A DNA stretch of 64,000 nucleotides from Copromyces sp. CBS 386.78 (Eukaryota; Ascomycota; Sordariomycetes; Sordariales; Sordariaceae), in contig MU839083.1 in NCBI GenBank assembly GCA_030685235.1, forward strand, positions 558,001 through 622,000. The letters run 5' to 3'. Shown piece after piece: positions 20,231-31,249 of this stretch. Below the pieces are notes generated by a model, which was not told where the DNA came from, did not search any database, and saw only the letters and a program-made list of their open reading frames with translations. Positions within the stretch are counted from its first letter, which is position 1; each line of letters starts with the position of its first letter. The position numbers and the translations under genes are program-made.

Positions 20231-23200
20231 TATATGAAAGGAATCGCGATGTAGTTACGTCAGTTGTATATTATTATAGTAGGTGTATATAGTATAGATC
20301 CTCCTTGCTAAAGGAACCTTATTATATAAACCTTGCTGAAAGTATACGGACTATCCTAATGCCGGGTCTAGGGATTCGGGGAGACAAAACTAAATATATA
20401 GCACGGGTAAAGTTAAAGGAATAGCGGTAAACCTTATTCGTTAAATAGGGGCGAAGAGCGTAGGGAAGAGATAAATTACAATAGGGTCTATAATATTTAA
20501 TAATTAATTTCTAAAATAATAATATATAAATAATAATAAGAAATAATATATAAAATCGTAATTAATATAAGAAATAAGCTATATAATAACTAAAAGTATA
20601 GGTATAATATATATATAACCCTCCACTAAAATATTTATATTTATAATACTTACCGGCATTTAATATAGCCTCCTATTAATTATCTACTTTAAATATCTAA
20701 AAACTTTTATACTCTTACTATATACTACCTAACGTTAGATTCTAAATTCTTAACGAATAATAGTAATATAATTTATAATTTCCTTCGGGGTCTATCCTAG
20801 GGAATTAGTTATAAAATAAATAAGGAAACCTTTAATATTATATATTAACGCTATAAATTAGTAAAGACTTAATTATTTTATTTTTTTATTATTAAACTAA
20901 TCCGAAATAGGAATTTAAATTTTAAAATTAATTTAATTCGTTTTAAATTATTATATTAGTATTCTTAATAGCTATTAATTAAACGTTATCCGAAATATTT
21001 AATTTCGGGTTTTATAATTTTAATAATAGAACTTCGGGGAAAAGATTCGTAAATAAAAAAAGTTTTATATAATAATCTTTAAATTTAAAATTAATAAACT
21101 TAACGTTCTTTATTCCCTTTTCTATTATATTTATAGAAATTATATTAAACTTAAGCCCGGTCTTTCGTCCAACTTCTTTCTAAATTCGACCCTATTCGGC
21201 TATAACGGACTTTTTAAACATCGTTCTATTAAAATAAAAAAATTTAATATTGCAATTAAATTATTTAATCTAACTACTTAATTTATAATACTAGTAAGCC
21301 TCTTTATATAGGGAATTCTAATCTTTAATAACGCTAGTAAACTAATAAATATAAATAAAATTAAAGTAATTCTTTTAATAAATCTATTCCTTAAATATAT
21401 TATCGATTACGAAGCGGGTATTTAAAGGTACTTAATTAAATTAAATAGGGGAAATATCGGTATTAATTATATTATAATTAAAATAATTGTCCGCGAAATT
21501 ATTATTTTATAAAAAATAAATATTAATAATTAAAAATTAACTTAAGGATTTAATAGGTCGGTTTTATACAGCCTAAATTCTTATAAATAAATATAATTAA
21601 TAAAATTAAATAAAGGGGAGAAATAGTAATTTAAATTAATTAGTTTACTAGTACTAGTACTAATATTAATAGCGTTCTCAATTTCCTTCTTATTAAGTAG
21701 GGATATATACAATTTCCTATCGAATAATTAAATTATAGCTTTATATATAATATTTAATACTTTATTTATTTTAATATTATTAAAGCCCCTAAGTAGTATA
21801 TATAAATTAATAATTAATTTAATTCTATAATATTAATAGGTATAATATTTGTTTTATTAATATTTTTTAATTTAAACGTATTAATATTCTTTATTAATTA
21901 TAGAATCGCTATAGTAAATTCGTTTTAAAATATTATAGTAATATAAAATAGTAGAAGAAATTAAAATAGTTGAACTTTCGGTATTACTTCCTAAAGTCGA
22001 ATTATTATATTCATTTACCTCTTATACGTATAAAAAACTTTTTATTAGCATTTACTATTCTCAAAATAATAAATAAAAATATTATAATTATAAATATCTC
22101 AATATTAATTAATCTAATTTATTCGCTAAGAGAAAAAAAGAGTATCGTCGGACGAAATAAAAAACAACCGTCGTTATATAAGGTAGTAGGTTTACATCTA
22201 TCGGACGTAAATACTATTAATATTACTATTACTTAATAAACGTTTTATAGAAATTAAAAATAGGATATATAAATAAAACGAACTTATTAATCCTAATAAG
22301 TACCGGATAAAAGTAGAAAATTAGTAAATTCTAAAGATTCGTAGGCTACCAAAGACGTAAGATTAGGCGTAAATAATTTTTTCCCCGTTAAAGACGCGGG
22401 ACTAAATATAAGCGATTTCTCCTTTCCCTTTAGCGATTTTACTTTAATTACTAATAATTATACTTTTTTAAAAGGGGAATTTATTGTCGTAAATAAATAT
22501 TAAAAGGGTTAAAAAATTAGTTAATAAATTACAAAGGTTAGCTAAAGTCCATATTTAATATTTTCGCGTACTAGCGGCCTAATATATAGGATTTCTCATT
22601 ATTTAATTACCTTTCTTTAAAAAAGAATTTTCTAAGGTTACTATTATATAAAGCGGTTAAGAATAAAGGTAACCTCCTTCCTTTTAAATTATATATTTCG
22701 GTTACCTTTTAAATTATATTTATATTTATTTATTAGTAACCTTTTATAAAAATTTCGATAAAGCCTTTAATAAGTAATATATTATTATCTTTAATTACCC
22801 TAATTTATATTTATTAATAGTAAAATTATCTTTTTTAAACAATAATATTCTCAATAGCCGTACTCTTTTTACTAATAAGATAAATAAAGGTAGAAAGGTT
22901 ATAATTAAGCCTACCATTATTATACTTCTAACCGTTCTATCTATAGAGAAAATAAAAGTAAAGAATAGGAAGAAAATAGAATAAGAAGGAGGAAGAGGGA
23001 AGAAATAGATATTTATAGGAAGATAAAGGGTTAAAAGTAGGGGAGGAAGAGTAAGGAAGAGCGAGGAAATAAATATTTATAAATATTAAACTATAAGGAC
23101 AATAACCGGCCGCGATCGCTAGAATTATAAAGAAAGGTATAAAGTAATTATAAAAATATAAAATCCGTCCTTAAACGTTTATTATAATATATTCTTTATT

Positions 23201-24193
23201 ATATAATACTAACCCCTATATTATAATAAAGTATTTTATAATTAAATTTACTAAATACCTAATTATTTTAATTAATTTCCTTTATCTTACCCCTTAAAGG
23301 TAATAGTATATTTATTTTCTTATGTAGTAGTATTCTTCCCTTCTTTATTACTATAATCTTTATTATTTTTTTTAAATAGACTTTATTAATTATTTTATTA
23401 TTTAAAAAATAGTTTCGGTATTATATATTTTAAATTATCTATTATTTTAGCGTATATAAACGTTAATATACCCTATTATTATAGCGAACTTAATTACCGC
23501 CTTCCTAAGCCACTTAAATTATAATTTAAAATTAATTACTAACCTAAACTTAAGTGAGTACCTAATTAATATATAAAATAAATAATTTTTCTAAACTAAT
23601 CCTAAATTTAATTATAATTTCGAATAAAATAGGAAATAAAAATTTAATAAGTTTATTTAAATAGCCTGTAATAGGAATAAAATAGGTATATATATATTTT
23701 ACTTTCTTTAAAAAGTAATGAATAAAGTAAGTAATAGCGAAGATAAAATTTATAAATTAGAAAATAAAATCGATAGCTTACTTTCTATAATTAAAGGACT
23801 CTATAAATTTTTAATAAATAAGAAAAAAATAAGTATATAATTTATAAATAAGAAGGGAAGTAATTTTTATTACTAGTAAAATATTAATTTTAATTATAGG
23901 GTTTAGAAAAATTTCGAATTCGAATTAGTTTAAGGAAGGGGGAGGAAGTATATAAGCTATTTATATAGAAGAAAAAGTAGAAGGAACTAATATTGTAAGC
24001 TAAAATCGAATACTAATAATAAATATTGTAGACGGCTATAATTAACCCTTAATTCTTTATTAAAGTTATTAAAAAGTAGGAGGTAGAAGAGAATATTTTA
24101 AAAGAAAAGGAAATAAAAAAGAAGGAAGAAAATTCGAAATTATATATATTAAAAGGTAAAAAATATATTTAATAATTTCTTATTATAAATAGT
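20231..24193. repeat. AT-rich RIP block
   Basis: About 4 kb of TA-rich DNA. The only long frame (21,970-22,236 +) encodes Ile/Asn/Leu-rich sequence, as expected by chance at this composition. Purine-rich stretches near 22,960-23,070 and 23,920-24,160 hint at a former Lys/Glu-rich protein. No domain was recognised. Confidence 0.6.
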
Positions 24194-24201
24194 TTATTAA
24201 T
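24194..24201. repeat. 8-bp target site duplication, left
   Basis: TTATTAAT directly before the left terminal repeat, repeated at 24,617-24,624 directly after the right one. Confidence 0.75.
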
Positions 24202-24616
24202 GAGAAACGCTATCTGCACCGCCGCTAAATGCTATCTGCACCGCCGTCCAAAATTTTAATAAAGTATAACTTGGGCAAATGGTAAGCTCCAAATATAAAA
24301 GTAATATTTTTGAGTTCGGTAAGGTTCTCTCTATTATAATACACTTATTAACCCTTCCACCGCCTCTCCTATCTACTATTTTAGAAAATGTAGGAAATTT
24401 CAAAGTAAGATTTTCTTTTTCTTAAATTATTAGTAGGTTTAAAGGCTGCGGTAATATTAAAGAGCTAACTTGGACACCAATAAATAGAGTAGAAAATTAC
24501 AAAAATGCCAAGCCTACCTTGAGGCTATAGACCCTTATTTTGGTAGAGTAACTTTAGATTTTATTTTTGGACGGCGGTGTAGATAGCGTTTGGCAGCGGT
24601 GCAGATAGCGTTTCTC
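24202..24616. mobile_element. non-autonomous DNA transposon (MITE), 415 bp
   Basis: Terminal inverted repeats of about 52 bp lie at 24,202-24,253 and 24,565-24,616. Both start GAGAAACGCTATCTGCACCG and end GCCGTCCAAAA, with only a few mismatches. Each contains the word GCTATCTGCACCGCC (or a near copy) twice. The element is flanked by a perfect 8-bp duplication, TTATTAAT. The inside has no transposase frame. An 8-bp duplication fits hAT-type (or Zisupton-type) transposases, but the mobilising enzyme is not in the window. The terminal repeats are far less AT-rich than their surroundings, so the insertion is younger than the RIP of the flanks, or escaped it. The ends resemble those of the element at 29,739-30,472. 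Confidence 0.85.
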
Positions 24617-24624
24617 TTATTAAT
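24617..24624. repeat. 8-bp target site duplication, right
   Basis: TTATTAAT, an identical copy of 24,194-24,201. Confidence 0.75.
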
Positions 24625-27600
24625 AAAGAAAAGCCGTAAGAAGCATAAAGTTAGCGAAGAATAACGTAAATATCGTATTTAAAAGCATTTCTCCTAACTT
24701 TAAAAAAAAATCTTCAATTTAAGGTTCTCGAGTTCGTTAATTTACTTAATCTTATTTACTTATTTAACTTTTATCTTCTTCCTAATTATTTAGTAAATAT
24801 ATATTATAATTAGGGCATCTTATAATTAGGCCTATTTATTATTTATATTAGTTTTAGGCCGGTAACTTAAATATCTACAAAAGAAAAATATAAATAGGGA
24901 ATTCCCTCTCTAAGCGGGCCTTTAACTATTTCTCCCGCTTTCTTAATATATATATATTATTTTAATTTCTCTTCCTTCCTATGCATTTTTATTAACTTTA
25001 ATTTTTAACCTCGAAAATACTTCTCTTTATAAAGGCTTTTATAATTTATTAGCTAGGCTACAACTACGGGTATATATATTTAAAGTTCCTATATATATAT
25101 TATATTTAATTTTATACTTTCTTTTTATTCTTATTATATATTTAATTTATTTTTAATTAAAAATAATAAAAATAATAGCTAGTACTAAGTATAGAATTAT
25201 ATATTCTTTCTATTTAAATTAAACGGAGGATAATAATATTATTATTTCTATTACGAAAAATAAGTAAGACGTTCATTTAAATAAATAAAATATATTAAAT
25301 TATAATGTAATTAAATTATCCGGCGTAAACTAAAGAAAATACTTTTTTTTAATATAATTTATAAATACCCTTTCTTAATAATATATATAATACGATATAA
25401 TCTTTTAAAGGCTACTTTAAAAAGCTAATTAATCCCTAACAAAATCGTACTATATAAAAATTATTTATTATCTTTCTATAAGAATAAAATATTTTAATTA
25501 TTTTAATTCGGTAATTAAAATACGTAATAAATTAATTATAAATAAATAAAATATTCATAATTAAATTTAAATAATTTAAATAAGGGGGCTAGGGGATTTA
25601 TTAATTTATTTTAATAATAAAGCGAATTAATTAAAACCGAAGAATTATAAGAATATAATATTTCCTATAAAAATTCTTCTCTTTTTTCTATATCTATTTA
25701 TCGAAATACTACCCTTTTATAATAACCAAACTAATCAATTAATCTTTAATCACTTTCCGTCTACAATATAATATTCTTTCGCTTTCTTATATTCCTATAC
25801 ATTTAAACCCTTCGTTTAAAAATTACCTAACTAAATAAATTTATTTATTATAATAATCCGTATTTTACCAAATAACATAAAAATTAATCTTCTTCGGACT
25901 ATTACTCTACCCCCTCCCACTACAATTATACTCTTAAAGGAAAATAAACTTAATATTTACTATATTTAATATTAGAATTCTTATTATAATTAATTAAGGG
26001 TCTTCGTTAATAATAAATATAAAATCGCAATCCTAAAAAAAAAAGGCTCTTATTACTATAAATTATCTCTAATTAACAATCTTACTAACTTCACTTCTTA
26101 ATTAAAACTAATAACTAATAATACGAACGTTATTATAAACGCAAAATCAAATATAGTAATAATTTAAATTAAAATAAACCCTATATAAACTATAAAAATA
26201 TAAATATAAAATAATATCTCTTCCTCCGAATTAATATAAACTATTTTTACTTCTTCAATTCTATTTATACTATTATTACTAACATTTCTTTTTCTACTAT
26301 AAATTTCCTCCTATAATATTTCTTTAAAACCTAATATATCCTCCGCCTTTAGCTACTCCGTCAATAATACCTATTTTTATATTAATAAATATACTATAAG
26401 CCCGGCCTTCCTCTACTATAACTAATATCCTAAAATTATTAATATTAGTAATTTCCTTAGTATAATAAAAAAATCCTTTTATAATTTAATATAATTATAA
26501 GTATATATATAGTTACTATCAAATTCCGCTACCGATTAATTATAAATAATATTTCTCTACTATAATTATTTATATATTAACTCCCAACCCCTATAATAAT
26601 CCTATTACTATTAATATAAATAATTAATTTACTAATTATATAGTAGTAGGGTACTAATTAATATATATTATAAGTCGTTATAAAATTATAAGTATAATTC
26701 CTAACTAAAATTCTAAATGAATTATTCCTTATAATAATATATATATAAATTCAATTCTAGAATCTTATAAATAATATAATAATTCGAACCTCGTCTATCG
26801 CTTAATACCCTACGGTAATACTTATTATAATTAATCCCCCAACTTTTCCTTCTTTAATACTACGTCCCTACCTACTATTAATATTAGTATTAATCGTTTA
26901 TTACCAAACCTTATAATTAAAATCGGTACTTCCCGTTCTTCCTTCCTTTATACTGGCGGTACAATTATAAAAACTTCTTCCTAACTAAAAATATCGAATC
27001 TCCTTACTAATATTACTATTTCTATAACTACTTACAACAACTTTAATAAGTTTCCTATATTTTACAAATTAATTAATATTATTAATACCGGATATACTTT
27101 ATTAATTTATCCTTACTCTACGTTTATAAATACCTATTATTTATTTATTTTAAATATAAATATAAGCGTTAGGGAATTTTAAAATACTTTTAATAAAAAG
27201 GGAAATTACTAACTAATATTTATATTTATATTTAATAAATATAAATGATATATATTCGTAAAAAAGAAAAAAAGGGATAATAAGAGGTAAAATAGCCGAA
27301 AAGGGATAATTCGGGTAAGTAATTAACCTAATTCGTAACCTTAATTCGAATACCTTCAATAAATTTTAATAATATTAATAATCGGTCTCTAATTTTAAAC
27401 TTCTTTATTAACCTATTATTTAACTATTTCTAACGTTTTTTTAATTATCTTAATAAGAAGAAAATTAAAATAAAAATTAAATAATAATATAATAAGAAAG
27501 TACTTATCTCTTAATAATTATAGCGTTAGCATAAGAAAACGCTATTATCTATATATTTTTAAAATTATAGAAGAAATAATAGTCAAAAATAAACTATTTA

Positions 27601-28929
27601 AATAATATCGAATAATCCTATTCTTTTTACTAAATTAAAGTCAAAGGTCCTTATTTACCCTTCCTAATTCATCGTATATATTATATTAAACCGTCGGTTT
27701 TTATAAACCCTATTTCGCAAAATAAAAATCTACTAGACCAACTAAAAACTTAATTAGTAAAAGGGTTAATTAATTAAATTAATATTCCTATAATATTATT
27801 AAAAAGACTCTAAAAGAATTTACTAATAATTTTATTTAAAGAAAGGCAATATTTAATTTTATCAATATTAATTATAGAAAAGAGCCCGCAAATAATAAAA
27901 TTAAACATAGGCCGGCCAATCCTAATATTTTAATTAATAAATACTAACTTAAAATATAACGAATAGAATTTATATAATTATAATTATAAATAATTTCTTT
28001 TCGACTTCTCGTATAACGCCGGCTATACTACATTCTTTAACGAATTTTTCTAAAACAAAACTAAAAAGTATTATATTATTATTATTAAAAATATTCTAAT
28101 TATTTATAAATTCATTTCTACTAATATTAATATTTTAAATTTCAACAACGAATACTACGTATTAACATTTCTCCCTTAACTACTATAATATTTATTACTA
28201 TTCTTATTATTAATAACGGTAATATCCTAATTCTACTAAATGAAATAATAAAAAGAGGCCGATTAAAGGAATATAAATAAATTTATTAAAAAAAAATTAA
28301 ATAGAAATAAGGAACGTAGTATAAAAATAAAAGCGAGAAAATTAAAAGTTTAATATTAATATAATTAATTATCGTAGGGTAATATCCCTATTCTTACTAC
28401 TATTAATTTCTAATAAAAACCTAAATTCTTTACTTTTCCCAATTACGGCTTATAAAAAAAGTAAATATAAGCCTAGGCTAATTAAAAACTTATTTAAATA
28501 TAATATTCTTTTAATTATTACTAAAATCTAAATTACTTATATTTAATATAAAAATCGAACCCGCTCGTTAGAAACTTTATACTTACGTGCTATTATAGCG
28601 CTTATTAAAATAAATTTAAATAAAATATTAATAGTAGAATTAATAGCTTCTACTATAAACTTCCGTTTAAATTTTAGAAAACGCCTCTACTTTACTCTAT
28701 AAAACGTAGAGGGTAGTAGCCATTTTAAATATCTACTTCTTAATATTTAAAATTAAATTCCAAATAAACGTAATTATATTCGTAAAGAACACCGCCTAAT
28801 CCTAAAGAAAAGAAGTAATAATAGTATTTATTTCGCCAATTTTATTCTTAATATTAATAAGGCGACTAACGAAGAGGTTATAAAAAATAAAAATATTAAT
28901 ATTAGTAACGCCTAAAACCGAAGTAGGGG
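24625..28929. repeat. AT-rich RIP block
   Basis: Over 4 kb of TA-rich DNA with no frame of interest. A short near-duplicate (AATAAACTATTTAAATAATAT, 27,590 region) recurs near 29,257. Nothing else was recognised. Confidence 0.6.
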
Positions 28930-29236
28930 TATTATTAATAATAGGACCGACGGATAACTCTATTTAAAGTAAAGGAGAATTTAAAGAAAGAGTATTCTAA
29001 AGGAGTTAATTTAGCGAATTGTAAAACCTACCCAACGGAAACCTTATCAAATTTCTAATATCTATTTAACCCGAGGATAGTATATAAGATAGACTTATAA
29101 AACTGGACATTACGTTCAAAATAAGCAATATTAACCGTAGCTATATAATTATTTTTTTCTGCTAGTTTTTATTCTTAATCAAGTCCTACGTAGTATAAAT
29201 AGCAGGATTCGGATCTTGAATATACAAATTAGTATT
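28930..29236 (-). repeat. diverged repeat copy B (inverted partner at 17,226-17,545)
   Basis: The reverse complement aligns with 17,226-17,545. This copy keeps more C and G, for example GATCCGAATCCTGC against GATCCGAATTCCAT, and TGGACATTACG on the plus strand. Its minus frame reads NIAYFERNVQFYKS and LQFAKLTPLEYSFFKFSF. It is the better copy from which to judge the family. Confidence 0.7.
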
Positions 29237-29730
29237 ATAAATAAAAATTAGGAATAAACTATTTAAATAATATTGAATAATCTTATATTATAACTATCAA
29301 TCTTTTACCCTTTTATAATTTCTGCCGAATTAAAGCTAAATATCCTTATTCTTTTAATATTAATTATAAATTATTATTAAGCCTTAGACTAAATAATGGG
29401 CTATATAGGGAAAATTTTGCCTAATTTCTAAAAAATAAATATAATATTACTAATAATATAAATACTATAAGTATCGGTAAAGGTTTAAATAACGAATTTC
29501 TATAATAGTATTATATTTTTACTAATTAAATACTCCTTCTACGTAAAAAATATATTTTATTAATTAAAGAAACTATTAATAATAGTTTCTATTAGCGGCC
29601 GGGCCTAATTTGGGAAAGTAGTACTATTAAGAAAGGTTATTTATATATAAGTAAAAGAAAAAAGTTAGAATAAATTCCCGTTCTAAACTAAAAAATAACG
29701 TTTATTCGTTCTTTTTTCGTATTTCTTTAA

Positions 29731-29738
29731 TTAATTAA
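29731..29738. repeat. 8-bp target site duplication, left
   Basis: TTAATTAA. The unoccupied site at about 43,046-43,053 reads TCAATCAA, so both target copies carry the same two C-to-T changes. Confidence 0.8.
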
Positions 29739-30472
29739 GAGAAAGTCTATTCGCACGGTCACGATTATCTATTTGAACGGTGATCCACTTTTTTCCTCAC
29801 ACATATCCCTAACCCTCGCGCGGCCACAGATGTCACATGTATTCTTTTGAAAATTTCGCCCAGAAATCTGAGCATTACCATTCTTTCATACATGACATCA
29901 GACCGCAGTGTCCAGACCAAATACGCACCTGTCACGGCTGTCAGCGATTGTCACGGCTGTTAGCGATTGGCTGTCAGCGACTGTCACGGCTGTCACGGCT
30001 GTCAGCGACTATCACGGCTGTCACAGCTGTTACGGCTGTTATGGCTATTACGGCTGTTACGGCTGCCAGCTATTGTTACAGCTGTTAGCGACTATCACAG
30101 CTGTCACGGCTGTTACAGCTGTCAGCGACTGTCACGGCTGTCACGGCTGTCACGGCTGTCAGCGATTGTCACGGCTGTCAGCGACTATCATGGCTGTCAT
30201 GGCTGTCACGGCTGTTAGCGATTATTACGGCTGTCGGCGATTGTTACTTACGGCTGTTAGCGATTGTTACAGCTGTTAGTAACTGTCACAGCTGTTAGTG
30301 ATACGTGTGCTGTGTAGAGGGTGTAATGGGCTGTAATCTGGGAGCTTGGCGGTCGCGGTACGAGCGAGACTGGTGCTGGCGGGGAAGGGATAGCAGGGTT
30401 AGGGATATGTGTGAGGAAAAAAGTGGATCACCGTTCAAATAGACAATCCTAACCGTGCGAATAGACTTTCTC
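29739..30472. mobile_element. non-autonomous DNA transposon with internal GC-rich minisatellite, 734 bp
   Basis: Terminal inverted repeats of 78 bp (29,739-29,816 and 30,395-30,472) begin GAGAAAGTCTATTCGCACGG and end CATATCCCTAACCCT, with about three mismatches. It is flanked by TTAATTAA on both sides. The paralogous repeat at 42,945-43,171 lacks it, giving an empty site that proves the borders. The inside has no transposase; most of it is a minisatellite built on CGGCTGTCA. The terminal 20 bases align with the element at 24,202 (GAGAAA-nn-CTAT-nn-GCAC-n-G), so both probably answer to the same or related transposase, likely hAT-like from the 8-bp duplication. The interior keeps high GC and many CA/TG steps, so it has not suffered RIP, unlike its host repeat. 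Confidence 0.88.
29930..30300. repeat. minisatellite inside the transposon, unit CGGCTGTCA
   Basis: About 370 bases are built from a 9-bp unit CGGCTGTCA and a longer variant CGGCTGTCAGCGA(T/C)TGTCA, with transition variants. All three plus frames are open because the unit is a multiple of three without stops; the predicted Cys/His/Gly-rich and Leu/Arg/Ser-rich peptides are by-products, not genes. Confidence 0.85.
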
Positions 30473-30480
30473 TTAATTAA
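30473..30480. repeat. 8-bp target site duplication, right
   Basis: TTAATTAA, identical to 29,731-29,738. Confidence 0.8.
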
Positions 30481-30839
30481 TTCTTCGAAAAGTATAGAAA
30501 TATAGCCAATAATAATTATAGGGAACTATATTTTTAAATATAACGGTCGGAACCCTAACCTTAGAACTAACTAAGCTAGCTCTAAAGTTAGGGTTCCTCA
30601 ATTACAACGAAGAAAAAGACATTATCCTATAAAATAAATATACCGAGCTTAATAATTATATTTTATATCTTAAATATTAATAAGGCCTGCAAGCGAGAAA
30701 GGCTAGCAGCTAGAAAAGGGTTAGGGTTGGAGTAGTTAGGTATTTAGTACGTTTAGCCCCAGAATAATTTATCCTAGCATAGATAGTATTATTATTATTA
30801 TTAGTCTTATACACGCTAACTATTTATATAGTCTACCTA

Positions 30840-31240
30840 GTGGGTATGCGGTGCTACTTCCGTTCTTAATCGGTGGGAAAAACCGTACCGTAGCCGGCTA
30901 AAAACCGTCCGCTTCTTTTATCGTAACGACATTATATCGACGCCGTGCCTTCAATGTTTATCTTCCTCTCAGTATAACCTCACCGTCATTCCCGAGGCGC
31001 AGTCTTTAATTCCGTTGCGTGGTCCCCCGGCCGCACTCCCGCTTTCTAGAATCAAAGATCAATCTAAACTCCCTAGTAGCTCTTTTACTTCCTTCGCTTG
31101 TTCCATCTTCACCGCCAGCTTGTACTCCTGCAGTCGTCCCAGTCGTAAGGCCCAGCGGAGGATTCGTTCCGCCCCCGCCACGGTCTCGAGTTCGTCGTAG
31201 AATTATTCAACGTTTATCGGCCACATTGGGTCTCCCCATA
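30840..31240 (-). pseudogene. GC-normal island with a coding-like minus-strand fragment
   Basis: Within the AT-rich block, about 400 bases have ordinary composition. On the minus strand from about 31,200 a frame reads FYDELETVAGAERILRWALR, LGRLQEYKLAVKMEQAKEVK, ELLGSLD, then a stop. It is strongly biased to normal codons and predicted helical. Plus-strand frames at 31,015-31,246 are its shadows. It could be the start of a retroelement gag or a captured exon; the family is not recognised. No intron or start codon can be assigned. Confidence 0.4.
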
Positions 31241-31249
31241 ATATAAATG

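Larger units (their letters stand above)
29638..30605. repeat. dispersed repeat copy 1, split by a MITE
   Basis: The flanks 29,638-29,738 and 30,473-30,605 together match 42,945-43,171 (CCCGTTCTAA, CTTTAATTAATT, CTTCGAAAAG, TAATAATTATAGG, then an arm rich in CCCTAACC). The copy ends in an imperfect palindrome, GGAACCCTAACC..GGTTAGGGTTCC-like, centred near 30,575. It looks like the end of a retroelement or a foldback repeat. Confidence 0.75.

Noticed and set aside
21970..22236. An 88-residue plus-strand frame
   Set aside because: Ile/Asn/Leu-rich content is what AT-rich DNA gives by chance; no homology signal.
24197..24403. A 68-residue minus-strand gene
   Set aside because: It lies across the target duplication and terminal repeat of a MITE and has no domain.
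29837..30279. Overlapping open frames encoding Cys/His/Gly-rich or Leu/Arg/Ser-rich repeats, at first sight a repeat protein or metal-binding peptide
   Set aside because: They arise from a 9-bp minisatellite without stops in any frame, inside a transposon; no start, intron or domain supports a gene.
29930..30300. CRISPR-like array
   Set aside because: Units are contiguous, with no unique spacers of constant length, and the host is a eukaryote.
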